Positions 23,198-36,573 of a DNA stretch of 64,000 nucleotides are shown here, in pieces. The DNA comes from Argopecten irradians. Lineage: Eukaryota > Mollusca > Bivalvia > Pectinida > Pectinidae. The stretch spans positions 54,943,944 to 55,007,943 of the forward strand of contig NC_091134.1 of assembly GCF_041381155.1 (NCBI RefSeq). Direction: 5' to 3'. The notes under the pieces are model-generated. The model was given only the letters and a program-made list of their open reading frames with translations. It did no database searches and was not told where the DNA came from. The position numbers were made by a program, and so were the translations under genes. Position 1 is the first letter of the stretch; each line of letters starts with the position of its first letter.

Positions 23198-26100
23198 ATG
23201 TCCATTTCAAATGTTAACAATGCCTGTGCCGTTGTTTTAATAATTGTTCTGTTTGCAAGTCACATGTCTGCATTCCATATCGATGACTGTATGCGTGAGT
23301 TAATTTTTATGATTCTAAATTAAAGTTGTTAATTATTAAGGCAATATGCGGTTAACATTAGACTTCAGAGTGAAAATATATAACCGAAATTGTTTTGTTT
23401 TTGTTTTCGTTACATAATTATTTTATATTATTTTTAGTATGGATCGTTGGTTTAGGATCGTTTGGGTAGCGCCATATCAGCAATGTAATGATTAGCTTTA
23501 TTATAACGTTAGTGTGATTAGTATGAGTGTGTGTTGGAAGACTGCGGTATATCAGTACAGCACTGAAGCATACCGCCATAGACGCCAAGCAGCACATTCT
23601 AGCAGGTCACATTATACATACAATTGGTTATCCTATCGTACCATCTCCATAGCACTTAGAGCTAACCAGGAGAAGAATATCTTTTTGAAAGTAGATGAAA
23701 ACAAAAATTCTCGACATTGGTATAACATGAATAATTTATTCCAGTGACATTCCTGCATATGCGATTGCACCGACATTTCGTAACACAAAAGAGAGGGCAA
23801 TCTGCTTGTTGAAAGTTATCGATAACTTGTTATTACAGTGCCTTTATCTTAACTTTTAGTCACCTCTCATGTCAATTATCACAATCTATTGTCATTTCCA
23901 TTCTCATATTTGTTCTCTAAATTCTTTTCCTGTTTAGAAATTAATTATCAATAATGATTTACCGGATATTTTCTTTGCGATCTATTTTGTTTCTTTTATC
24001 ACCCAGGAAATCAGCAAAATAACTCTATCCTCCACATTAGAGAAGCGCATATCCATCCCGCAAATGTTATCGCCCCTGGAAATTTGAATGTACGCGTGAA
24101 CTTTGAAATCCTCCGTGATATATCCAGTGACTTTGAACTGTCTGTTGTCGTTTGGAGGAAAGTATTGTTTCTCTGGTTAACATTATCCCGCAGGTAAGGA
24201 AATATTGATATTAGATATGCTTTGGTTTTTCACTATACTTGTTTGCTAATATATGGTCACTTGATGTTTGATATGTATAGCACATTGCTTTAGTGTTTCC
24301 AATTTAGAACCATCGAGTCAATAATTCTGTGTGAACTTTACTAGTCAAACGATGTGTTACTCAAGATGGTGTCCTATGACCATTGTTTTCTTGTAAAAAA
24401 TATTGACCTCAAAAATCGGTATGACATTTGTCAAAGATAATACAAATATCTAGGACCTTTTAGGATTCAAAAGATGCATACATAGTTTCTATTTTGCCTT
24501 TCCCAAATAATACGAATTTCGTTTAAAAGTCGTACAAACAAACAAAGTGCGTATAAATACAGTTGTCACATCACAAACGAATGTTCATGTTTGTCATAAA
24601 TCTCATCAAGTCTATGTCTTAAAAGAGTCTTTACTATTTATAAAAGAATTAATGCTAAAATGTATAGTCTGTTCTAGATAACGAAATTGTTCAAGCAGAA
24701 TATCAGGCATCATAAAAGACAATATCCACAGCATACATTTGTTTTGACCTTTCATTTATGTATAAATTACACTCTGAACATCCAAACGTATCATAACTCT
24801 GAGGCAAATACATACATTTTGTAACATTAGATTAAAAAGCAACAGCGTAGTTTGATAAATACAAAAGAACTGCGATGTTTTCGGAAAAAAACTTACAAAG
24901 GGAGGGTAAACGTTGTGTTACCAGTTTAGGCACTAACGACAGTCAAGAGTACCCGGAAATGATAAAAACAAAGTCGTAATCCAAAGAGAAATCTATCAAA
25001 TAAAATGGATCCGGAAATGAAAACAAAACTATGCAGAACTCAAATAAGTGGAACTCATAAATGAGATGTAGATTAATATCATTTCCCTTTTTAGTTGTTT
25101 TATATTAATTTATTTTCAGTACTCATAGTTTGTGTGGGCTGTTGGATACGGAATTTCTACAAGTGGATGGATCCACTAGCTGCCCCCCTCAGCTGGCAAA
25201 CGCTGGATTACCCTGTCGGTGCCCCTTTACTCGGGGACATTACAGCTTACCATTGTCTTCATTCTACATTGTAAAACCACATTATCTACTATACGTACGT
25301 CTTAGGTTTAATATATGTTCTATATACTAGTAATATTTTCATCAGCAAAAAGACACTAATTAGTATTGAAAAGTCATTGTTTGATAAAAAATCTATCGAT
25401 ATCAAATCCTTCTAATTGGGAACATCTTTAGGGTTAAATTGTACACATTTAACGTCTTTTTGTGTTCAAATCTTCATAGTGCTTCCAGAAAATAAAACTC
25501 AATGTCGAACTACATGTATACATTTCTATTTCCCGCCAGATAATCATCAAGCCATTACCATCAAGATCAAGTTCCTTTCAGACTTATCAAATCTACGAAA
25601 CTCATCAATGAAATTCTCGTCCGTCAAACTGTATTATTAATACTTCAGGTCAATTTTACACCATGCATGAAAACGTCACGTATTTTGACACAATGACCAC
25701 GACGTATAAGCTTTGAACGTCAAGCGCCGATCATAACAAAGCATGATGTCATTTGATTATTGATGACATTGACAAATGATGACGTGACATTATGGAAAAG
25801 GTAGTTCAGTCATAGCTCATCGTATCATCCAATCAGAATGCGTACAGAATTTATACATAAACACATTGTTAATCAACAGCTGCATCGTTTATTTGATAGT
25901 GATACCCTGAGAGTTAAATAACACCACCTATTGTGGTAGAAACCAAACGAGCTCAATGATTCTCCTTTCATTGAAGTAAAAAATTTATGAATCAGTAATT
26001 CATGTAAATAACAATATTTATATATATATCCCTTTCACAGAATGGCTCTCATTCTTTCCATATTTGATTATCTTACTTTTAGAACACACAAAATTACCTC

Positions 26101-26526
26101 ACTCTTACTTTACTACAGATGTATTCAGAATTTGCGCTTACATACGAGTTAATCATTCGTCACATCCACTCAAATAGCCCAGTCAATCTAGGGTTGAAGT
26201 AATATTACAAGTATGGTGTGGTGATATTAACAAAATGAATTGAAATATTCAAAATTAAATCCAGTTTACTGACATTATTCATAATTCAATTTAGCCTTTT
26301 GTTTACTATTTTAATTATCTAACCGTCACTAAAATTAAAACGCGAGCAAAATTTAAACAAAAATGTGAATGTTGTTGATCAGACAAGATGAAGCCACAAA
26401 TGTACAATTGTGTGCCTTTTGTTTATTTTACAGGGGAGGTACTGGGTTCAGGCACAGTTAAGGGACACTAGTACGGGTGTTCTCAAAGCATGTCAGACTA
26501 TGCGGCTGACCCTGTCAAGGCCATAA
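23198..26526 (+). CDS. ML gene 2: secreted GM2-activator-like lipid-binding protein
   Basis: Coding exons are 23198-23294, 24007-24193, 25120-25294 and 26434-26526, phases 1, 2 and 0, giving 183 residues. I chose the ATG at 23198 because it makes exon 1 exactly 97 bases as in ML gene 1 and places the hydrophobic stretch (CAVVLIIVLFASHMSA) at residues 10-25 as a signal peptide. An in-frame ATG at 23165 would add 11 residues. Cysteines of the mature chain are C31, C100, C116, C127, C129 and C173. CPPQLANAGLPCRCPF (116-131) is the family core and GRYWVQAQL...KACQTM the C-terminal strand pair. N37-N-S is a sequon. Exons 3 and 4 have the same lengths as in ML gene 1 (175 and 93), so these two are the closest pair. 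It also lacks the GM2A C99-C106 pair. The ligand is unknown. Confidence 0.9.
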
Positions 26527-26842
26527 GCAAAGGAAACATGGATAATATGTTTTGTGATTTTGGTATTTAAAACCATATAAAATATTTGATTTATTTGTGT
26601 TTTATATAAGTCTTATTTGAATGGTTATTGTTATAAATACACGTATGCTTTCCAGTGTAACTGGTGCGGATATACGTGGCATTCTTTGTGTCAATTTCAC
26701 GCCAGACTGCAATACATGTTCTTTAAAAAAAACTGGAGTACATACATTTGCGTGCGCAATTTCTCTCTGACTGCATTAATTGCAGTCCCCACATTTCGTA
26801 ATGAACCATGGGAGATATTGCGTATAACAGCAACGCTGTCGT

Positions 26843-26848
26843 AATAAA
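26843..26848 (+). promoter_or_regulatory. Possible poly(A) signal of ML gene 2
   Basis: First AATAAA downstream, 317 bases after the stop. Closer non-canonical signals could be used instead. Confidence 0.3.
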
Positions 26849-26849
26849 T

Positions 26850-28195
26850 GGCGACATTACTCTAATTCCATTCCATTCGAAATGTGAATGAAATCGAATG
26901 TAATCTAGAGCATGCTCTCAGCAAGGCCTCGTGGATGGGGTACTGCTGTGGGAAATGTATGGTAGTTATTTGTGTGGGCGTGTGACATCGTTTGTCTATT
27001 CTAGTTAATGTTGTTTGTTGGTACAACTAGTCCCCGTCACATTACATTATTACAGAAATGCTGCCATGCAAAAAACAAACATCTACGATGCCTTTCCTCG
27101 TTGAATTTTACTATTTGATCAAAACATCAATGCAATGCAAACTGAAAATGTCAATGCATATAAAATATACTCAACCTATTATTACTAGTAATAACCGTAA
27201 GTCTATCAACAAGACATAGATTCCAACAAAAACGTAAGAAAAATAGTTCCTAAAGAAATAAACGTCTTAGTGATGTGCCTGAAATAGGATTTACCGTTGT
27301 ATTATAGGTGTCGTTTAAAATAAACAATGCCATTTAACTCGGTATTACACATTTGTCAATTAACATGTGATAAGAAATATAAAAATATATCACATAAATA
27401 TCCTAAGCATTGAGTAATACTGGTAGTCGATATATAGATTAAAACTACCAACGACAAAATAGATACACGAACGCTAAGAATCCGCTACATTTTCCATACC
27501 CCATAAAACAATAGTGACATAATGCTGATATATAACTGTAATGTTCCAATGGGATGTCTTAATCTGTCACATGTGTTTATCGCAATTTTATTCACGAACA
27601 AAAGATTGTTAAAATAGGATGATCCTTACAAAAGAATGATTTGATAACCTTTTACATGACCTGTATGTATAGTCGAGTTACGCAAAAATGACAGCTACGC
27701 TTACAGCTAATTTCGATATTTTTATCTTCATATTTACACAAAAGGTACATATTATAATCTTAAATTTTGTACAATGTGCACCAGTTATTGTTGTGTCACT
27801 GTATGTAATTCATTACAAATGTCATTAACACAGATCTGCACAAAGCCGAGAGTAAGAGAAAAGTTTAAAGTTTAACAGTCTGTATCCTACTGGTGAAAGC
27901 AATTCCTTTATAACTGGTATGTTACAAGTTTGGTAAATGGAATAAATATCCTTATATTTCTATGATATTTGGTAATGGCATCACTTCTACGAATGTTTTT
28001 CGATAAAATGTTATTTGCACGTACATGTATATTGTATTGTAATAATTCAATTAGTTTGTATATTTTGTTACATATTATAAACTTCGCATAGACATTGCCG
28101 GTTGTTCAATCCTTTTAATTTATTATCATGCAAAAATTCTGTTGAAACTGAAATATCAATTAATAACTGAATATTGTTTAAGGCGATATCACTAT
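26850..28195. other. Intergenic between ML genes 2 and 3
   Basis: AT-rich, no exon or clear repeat recognised. Confidence 0.5.
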
Positions 28196-28552
28196 ATATA
28201 GGATCTTACATGAGTGTTCATTTCATATGAGGATTTATGAAACTAGTTTAAGAAGTTTTTTTTATTTTTGCGAGCCTTGGCGAGCAAAGATTAAAACTTC
28301 GAGACGAGTTTCATAAAATCTCATGTGAAATGAACACAAATTTAAGATACTTTTTATCATATAACTACAAATACCTACATAACAAAGAATTTCACGTCAA
28401 AATGTATTCCGAAAATCCAGCAGAGGCCTGCCGTCATGGTAATCCTGACGTCACAGCATTCTTCCTGACGCCATTTTATTGTTTCAATCTGACGTCACAA
28501 TGAATTTCTAGCCAATGAAAATCGCTCCAGGTCATATTATACTAGTGACATA
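28196..28552 (-). mobile_element. Dispersed repeat with TGACGTCA sites, copy 2
   Basis: Reverse-orientation relative of 15519-15875. It reads from AGTGTTCATTTCATATGAGG to GCTCCAGGTCATATTATACT and carries TGACGTCA at 28446 and 28490. It lies about 0.65 kb upstream of ML gene 3. Substitutions are spread along its length, so it is not a recent copy. Confidence 0.7.
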
Positions 28553-29144
28553 TGCAAAAATATTACACGGGCAAAATCAGTGGATATGTAAGGCGGATAA
28601 TGTGATAAAGTATAATACGCCTATGTTCCATCACATCACGATTACTAAGTATCGGTTATAATAGCTATCATAGACCATTTTGGTTTCTAATCTAAAATCT
28701 GAAATTTATTTCGCATAAATTACCAAACTTCTTCGTTGCTAAGCAATGAATTCCATCATGAAAAGAGTTCCATTGCTTCTTATGAAAAATCTCAGAAAAA
28801 ATATATGTACACAATATGACGTCACATCATTGTACACTACTTAACCTATCAGGTCAGCATTTTTGGTCTAGGTCGTCATACCACGTATATTCAGTGTATT
28901 TGTTATGCCTTGTTAGCATGGTATTGACTAAGATCCAAATAAATATAATTCTCCTAAACATTTCAAGAACGGATAATCTAAGCATTCCATAACGGCGTAT
29001 AAATGATGTTAGCAAGCATTTAACAGGAATATATCGACCTGATTTTTTGGAGAAACTTGGAATGGTTAATAGCGAGTTTCACCTTTATAAGCCATATCGA
29101 TATTCACATGAACACCTCGGCCAGGTGTCTATCTCCAGAGGTCT

Positions 29145-29151
29145 TATAAAG
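29145..29151 (+). promoter_or_regulatory. TATA box of ML gene 3
   Basis: TATAAAG lies 54 bp upstream of the ATG at 29199. A start site near 29175 would give a short, unspliced 5' UTR. Confidence 0.5.
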
Positions 29152-29198
29152 GTTCGATAAGGACTTTCTTCCATTGTTCGAGATTCTCGCAGTCAGTC

Positions 29199-32100
29199 AT
29201 GTCGTTCCTTAGTGTAGTGGCAGCCATCTCACTGGTCTCCCTGTGTCATGCCGGCACTGTCCACATCAGTGATTGCATGAGAAGTAAGTGTTTTACTCCG
29301 TCATTCATATATTTATCCAGTAAATTATTCTTTCATTATTTCTTATATATATGTGTGTGTGTTTTCTTGTAAGCAGTGTTATGTAGTTTGAAGGATTATT
29401 ATTATTTTTAACTTAATAGACATTTTATCAATTTACATATTGATTGAAAAGTTAATTTTGAAGTCTACTGCACTCGTTCAGAAAAGTAAAATTATGGAGT
29501 TGAATCGACATTGAGCGATGCAGACTTCCGAGCATTACTACGCATAATCGCCATAATGACTTCTTTTTGAAAAACCGCGAACGAATTTGATTTTAATTCA
29601 CAAATAGGCCGATTTTGATACCGTCGATTTTCTGTCAAGCCTATGGTAAGGCGTACATATTACTTCATACGTTCAATGTCTGCAGTTAACGAAAAACAAA
29701 CTACTCTGTATAAAAAATATTGTATAACTATTGAACTTCACGGATGGTTTCTATTTTAAATGAAACCTGCGAATTCTAAACAACGGCGAAATATTCAGAA
29801 ATCCATTGATGTACTTATGTTATTCACGAATTGTCTGTATCTGTGAACCATACAGTTTGAATTCCGTGAATATGTCCTTATATGGAAACCGGGAAATATT
29901 GACCCCACGATTTTAAAGTGCTTTACAGTAATTTGACTTTAGTGTAAACAACTCTCAAACAAAATAGTGCTAGTAAACAGACGGACTGAAAAATAGCAAT
30001 TCAGACTTCTTGATTTTTTTTTCGTTGCTTAAAGATTAAACTAAATTATGCTAAAAGATAGAACGAAATGTTTAGAAATATATGAAAAATGAACTTTTAA
30101 GATATTATTATAAGGAATATCATTCCAATACGTACATTGACCTGTTTATACAACATAATGGCATATATATATATGCACACAATCAGAAAACAATATCAAT
30201 CTTAGATAGCAATACTAACAAAATGACATCTGACGTCATAGCACGACACCTGTCCTAGAAAGGAAACGCGTTAATGTTTCCTAGAGAAAAGATCTGACAG
30301 TGAATCTACACTTAACAGGAATAACGTGACAAAGGCACCATCGCCACTCTTAGGAAAGGGATCTCAAACATCGATACGATTTCAGTATCAATATTCCTAC
30401 ATTGAAAATGTTAATGAAAATACAAAAACTACATAAATGTTTCTAAACCAAAATTACACATCCCTAAAATAACGGGAGTGAGTCCTCATATCTAGATAAC
30501 GACACAATGGCGAAGACAACAGATGCAGTTAGTCATGATAGTGGTGAAAGATGGCATCAGGTGATAATTGTCACGGATCTAAAAATTATGTTAGGGACAA
30601 ACGGAAAGTCAACCAAAGAGTAAAGATATTTCAAGAGTATTCATGACATTTAGAAACTAAAAGTGCTTTCGACTGTCCTCCCCTTAGATAAGAACACATA
30701 GTAATCAGGCCGATGACCTTACATGTTATCTATACATCAAAAGTGTAACAAATGGACTCGTTTATACTACAAACCATTTTGTTTATATAGAAAGAAGCTT
30801 GCGTTTCAAATATTTTATACGACAAATACTGTGATGAAAAAAAACATCAGCACTTCAGTAATTCATATATTTAATTTCTTTACACCTTTTTTTCACTCTG
30901 ATGTCAACGTGTGTGATTTTTTTTTTTTGTTTTTTTTGTTTTTTGTTTGCTGTTGTTTTGATTTTTGTTTTTGTTTTTGTTTTTGTTTTCTATCGTATCC
31001 TAGTAAGGTTTTAGGGTCTTGTCATGAGTTATAGGGCACAACAAGGGTTAGAGTCAGGAATTTAGCGCTTTTTGCGTTTAAAATTTACATGAAGTATATA
31101 CATGCATATGGATTATGAAACTGTTTGATTAGTCTAATAATTAAATGAAATGTATATGACAAAAACAACAAATTATAGATTCGTTGCATTAATGGGGGAG
31201 AAGTAGCAATCTATGCAGCCAGCAGAAAGCATTTTGTAAAGCAATATAAGAACACTATCCATGAAAAATGGAAAGATCTAGGCTAGACGATTCCTTACAT
31301 ATTTCAATTTTCAAGATATATGACAAATTATTCATTACAAATGTGTGGCACGAATTTTATCCAGATAGATAAGACTCGAAGTAGTTGTTGAACAGTTTCA
31401 TGTGGTCAGGGTCATTTAAGTCACGACTTATAGAGCAGACCATGATATCTACAACACATTCTTCTATTAGAGTTTTTGATAACAAGATTGTGAATATGAG
31501 GAAATTCAGAGATTATAATATTGAATAGAGCACTAAATCCTGTGCCATTTTGATAAGTACTCGATGTGATGAATTGTCTATTAGCCTTGTTTACTTTCAT
31601 ATTATAACAGGGAATTTAGATGTATGATATATAAAGAAAACGTTTTCTTTCATACCTGCTGGTGTAATATTGGCTCCATCCTCGATACTCCAGGGGTTCC
31701 AATCACTTACGATCTCTACACTCCTGGAATATCTCATAGTGAAATTGATTGCAGCTCAGCTGAAAACATTTGACCAATCACAGGCTAGCAAAGATTTCCT
31801 TTGAAGACTACAGAGAGAGCGACGCCTAACATGTAAGCCACACAGTCAACCACAGTGTACCGTTATACGGCTCTTTTGATGTACATCAAATGATTTAGTT
31901 TCCTGTTCTATTCTTCAGTTTTACTATGAGATATAATAGCATAGGGGTGTAGAGATCGTAAGTGGTCGGAACCCCTGGAGTATCGAGGATGTACTGGCTC
32001 GGACAATACACTCATATCGCCTGAGGCTGTATTACATGGCTACCCATTGGTATTACTATAAAAGATGCAAACAATGGAATTGTTGAAAATAACACGTTAT

Positions 32101-34408
32101 TTTGCATGTATGGATAATTGACTTGCAGTCGAGGTGTTCTTCGAACTTATTTCAAAATGGCGAGATATTATAGTTGTACAATTGCAATAAAATGTCGAGG
32201 TATGAAAGAAAAACCGAGGGTTTTGCAACATTTTGTGACCCGAGGGTAGAATATTCTGATCCTTTATATCCACTTATGAACAAGTCTTATATTATTACAC
32301 TACAGTCTGTTGCGATGAAGGTTGAATCCATTGCTAACCTCAGTATATATTTTACTTGTTTTCATTCATGGATGTCAAAACGGAGTTGACGTACTGAAAG
32401 TGTATGTGACTATCATCATACTGGTATTAAGGAAGTCAACATGTTTTTAAGGACAATGTTTCACATCCATATGTTAATGGAGTCATAGTAGCCTTCATTC
32501 TGTTGAGTTACTTCCTCTCGTTTTACAAATCAAGGAGTAAAGTAATTGGAATATATCAGAATGTTCGGCCTTCTACCGCGAAAGATTGTGCACAATAATC
32601 GTATGCAATAACATTACTACAGTACTTTTTTATTATTCGTCCCCCAGCCAACAACCAGCGTAACCCTGAAAACCTCGTCCATGTGAACACCGCCTCAGCC
32701 AATCCTTTCCCAGTCGTCATCCCAGGCGATGTTGATATCGTAGGAAACTTGGACCTCTACAAGAACTTGACAGGGCAATTGAGCATGTCCGTTTCCATCA
32801 AAAGAAAAGTTTTGGGATTGTGGGTACCAGTTCCTTGCGTCTCCAATGTTGGTAGCTGGTAAGAGCTTAAGTGACGTTTCATTTACAGGGGTTTGAATAA
32901 ACACAATGTGTTATTTGACAGATCATGCTGATGTTACACTCGTAAATGTTGTAATCAAATTAAGTTTGGCCGGTGGTTAGTGAATGGATGGTGACGGACG
33001 TCCTGTATCCGTTTCTACATAGCAAATATAGTATTAACCATTTTATTTATTGTCTGAAATTCATCTTTATTGTTAACAAATAATTCTAAAAAACGCCAGT
33101 AATGTTAAGTTATGTAATGAATAACATTAAAAACTCTTTTGATTCGTGAGCAGGAAAAATACGGCACAAACGACTTTTATACATTTTTAATGTGACCTCG
33201 CACAAATGTTCTGAATGAAGTGCTCACCAATTCCAATTATTGTCCTATTAATACACTGTATTATCATCCTTCTTTCAGTCAATATGCTGATTTATGTGAC
33301 ATGTTGAGCTCAAACTTCATGGAAAACGGAGTACCAAACTGCCCCCCACAACTAGTAGCTGAAGGGCTCCCCTGCACCTGCCCGATCCCAGCCGGTCACT
33401 ACGCGATAAATCACGGACACTTCACGATTCCCGAATTGTCTGGAGTATGGAGCTTTTTGGCGAAGGTAATTAACAATTAAATATATGGGAGATGTCAAAA
33501 GAGGCTTGATGACCTAAACGGCCATCTGACGTCCTTGCAACGCAAGTTATTAATACAAAGCATAGTTCTACAAAAAAAAAAGCACACGGATTCCAATTTG
33601 AACCCTGTGGGAAATTACGGAAAGTATTTTGTCTATATCTTCCCATACAAATCTGAGCTGGATTTCTTGGGTAAAAATGAAATGACATTCAAATTGTGTT
33701 TTCATGATAGAGCTTTGGGTTTTCGTATTAGAATTCAGACTGACGCCCGAAAATACCAACATTTGCATTGCTAGAGCGATTTTGGTACCATTCCAGACTA
33801 GTTTTAGCACCCTTCCATTGTTGGAATAAGTTTGAAATGAGTCTTGTACTGGGAAAACTGATTATGTTACAAACATTATTGTCATAGCTGTCACTTTAAG
33901 GATTGCCCTTCCTTTACATCCCTACCAACATTTAGCTCTCGGACCTGAGAAGTTTAAAATGGCGACCATCTTGAAATTTGGATAATTTAACAAACGATGT
34001 GTCTACCTCTGGTTCATTACAGAAAAATCTTACCTCAATCCCATTGGTAAAAATTGAGAAGTTTGAAATAGATATTGCACTGGTAAAATGTTATTGTGGA
34101 ATTAAGATATCTATACCTACAGAGGAAATTTTGATATTTTAAATGAAACCGTTGACAGTGAAATTCAAATTTATCCTTCATTACAATGACAGAAATCAGT
34201 TAAGTCCGCTACATATGCATGCTTGTCAAACTTTTATCATAGATTCGTTTGTATAGCTTTCTAGTAATTCTATTTGATTATCCTACAGGGAGATTATCAG
34301 CTCAGGGCTACGCTGACCGATAAGAGTAGGAACGCGCAGGTTGCTTGTCACTCCATGGACCTCTCTATTGGCTCCAAATGCTCGTTCTTCGACTGTCTCT
34401 TTGGTTAA
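29199..34408 (+). CDS. ML gene 3: GM2-activator-like protein with full cysteine set
   Basis: Coding exons are 29199-29283, 32648-32858, 33279-33465 and 34289-34408, phases 1, 2 and 0, giving 200 residues. Residues 1-18 (MSFLSVVAAISLVSLCHA) are a signal peptide. The protein keeps all eight GM2A cysteines: C26, C92, C99, C105, C120, C131, C133 and C181. The block LGLWVPVPCVSNVGSC (84-99) matches human AGLWIKIPCTDYIGSC with identical Cys spacing. The core is CPPQLVAEGLPCTCP (120-134). N68-L-T is a sequon. It adds a C-terminal tail KCSFFDCLFG with two further cysteines not present in ML genes 1 and 2. It is the most GM2A-like member of the cluster. A glycolipid-binding role is inferred from the family. 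Intron 1 (3.36 kb) holds a MITE. Confidence 0.92.
30916..30990. repeat. T-rich low-complexity tract, (TTTTTG)n
   Basis: Runs of T broken by single G, becoming regular TTTTTG at the end, in intron 1 of ML gene 3. The phenylalanine-rich open frame over it (30723-31034) is a composition artefact. Confidence 0.85.
31677..31991. mobile_element. MITE, CATCCTCGATACTCCAGGGG family, intron 1 of ML gene 3
   Basis: Terminal inverted repeats of about 65 bp: CATCCTCGATACTCCAGGGG at the left, CCCCTGGAGTATCGAGGATG at the right. Pairing continues through CACTTACGATCTCTACAC and the CTCATAGT core. The 315-bp element has no coding capacity and shares its ends with 7167-7387. Target-site duplication is unclear. 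Confidence 0.85.
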
Positions 34409-34451
34409 ATTCTTTTATTCAGTAAATCATGAGAGGCTTGATTCAACTTTT

Positions 34452-34457
34452 AATAAA
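34452..34457 (+). promoter_or_regulatory. Poly(A) signal of ML gene 3
   Basis: AATAAA 44 bases after the stop codon. Confidence 0.6.
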
Positions 34458-36573
34458 CCAACCTTGTCACTCTTCGAGTAACTGTTTTTGTTTTTCATGT
34501 TTTCACAACGCTAGATGAATGATCGACATTATAAGAAATCCAGAAGCAAATTTTTCGTTACCTTTTCAAAATACCAATGGTTTGTCGGCTTTTTAATCCG
34601 TGACGGTTGCCAATTGGAGAGCTGTTACACTTATAAGTATAATTATTTTGAATTTGCCGGAATACCACCTAGATAACATTCTGGTTTTTAACTAAAATGG
34701 GCGGCATCTCTGTTCTTGAAGAATGCGATCCACCCCACCTCACCAAACTCCTCAAAACTTCAGATTTATCATCCGGTACGCAATACTTCACATGTTTTGA
34801 AAATAAAAAAACTATTCTAAAATGACGAGACTTCACACTTGTCAGGTGAAAAAATATAATACAAAACAGTTTTATTTTTTTTAATTTTTTTTATTTTCAA
34901 GATAACTTAGAATGGTAGATTGATTTGCAAGGAAATGTTATCAAAATAAAACAGAAAAAAAATATATGTTGGCACTTTCAGGACATACATACCGTAAAGA
35001 AAAATCACATATGATTTGCCCTATTCAACTTAATAATTAATTGAATTTCCCAATCTTGATATGTCAGTATACCAAATTAGTTTTGAAAAGATTTTTGCTT
35101 AGTTCATACAAAACTGGTTAATTTGTCAAAAGAGATGTATCTTTAATAAAGAAATTGCTTGTTTGGACAGAAATAGTCAGTTAAATAGATATAACTGAAG
35201 AATATATTAACCATCAATTTTCACATGTGGCTTCTTTCAGACATGAAGATGTTCATTATTTAAAATGACTGTATACGGCAATCTAATTATTTACTTACAA
35301 GAGAAATTTGGCACGCTGTTGTAATTGATTCGCCATGCCGTTCTGAAGTAAATCTGATGAGTTTACTGAAAACATTTCCTTGCAAGGTCTTTTAACCACC
35401 TTTATGGTCACAAGTTAACCTTGCTTCAAAACAAGTTATCTCCAATTAGTATATTAAAACCAAACAAGGCAACACCCATTGTTTAATGATTTAACATTAT
35501 AAATTATCTCTCAAAATACATATAAATTTGTTCCTATATGAAGCTAGCATTATTTACAATGAGAGCATTTTAATGCAAAACATGATGGATAGGAAATAAG
35601 TTAATATTTCCAAAGATCGTATATTTTATCTCAACATCTAAATAATATATGAATTTCTTAAGTTCCGAATCAATGCACATCCGAACTATACATTATATCT
35701 GATGATGGAAGCGATGTGTGTTTTTTTATATCACAAACACGTATGATGTTATGAACTTACCAAGTGGACAGTGCCAATTTTATGATAGGTTGTTGGTCAT
35801 ACATGCTGTAAAACAACTTTATTTCGCCATGCAGTTAACTTTGCAAATTCCTAATTTCATCTTTGCAAATTAACATTCACTTCGATTATGGAAAGATATC
35901 TTAATTTTTTTTTTTTTTAAATAAGTCAATCTTCACAAACTCAATGCAAATCAAAATTTTTAGTCGCGACAAAAGAAATGTTGGTTTACTGGACAAATAC
36001 AAGGGAAAATAATAACAGCAATTTGCGATGGCAAAACTTGACTAAACATGGATGATGTTTTTAAACCTTTTGTTTTCAACTTTTCCACACTATTTCGATA
36101 ACAAAATTTTACTTGACATTTGTTTACAATTTGTAAAATGATAAAATGAATCTTTCATTCTGTTCTTTGAAATGATAATTGATCTGTTTTCATCATAAAT
36201 TACTATTTACTTGAAAAAAAAAGAAAATCTAGTCAATAAGTTCATAAGCACATTTATGATATGAAACCAAAAACAAATTTTTATGGGTTCCAAATATTTA
36301 CTATAATGTAATTTGAACAACTATTTAATAAATTAGTTTAATCTTAATTGGAGAAATATAACTACATGTACATAAATTGGCACAAACAGTGACAAAATTT
36401 ACCTTAACAATGAAACAAATTCTTTATATTTCATATAAAATAATTGGATTGATATGTACCCTTAAATTGACGCCGCAAGGGATATACTAACAGCCATTAT
36501 CAAAATACATAGAAGGCTTATTAGGATCTGGCTAGTCTTCAGTGATGTTACTATCAGACTTATTCTTATTATA
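34458..36573. other. Intergenic, AT-rich, no gene seen
   Basis: Long A and T runs and stops in all frames. No exon or repeat family recognised. Confidence 0.5.

Noticed and set aside
30723-31034. 103-codon open frame with Phe-rich end
   Set aside because: The end is translated (TTTTTG)n low-complexity DNA inside an intron.
33470-33810. Overlapping open frames on both strands after ML gene 3 exon 3
   Set aside because: They fall in intron 3, overlap each other on opposite strands and lack any family signature.
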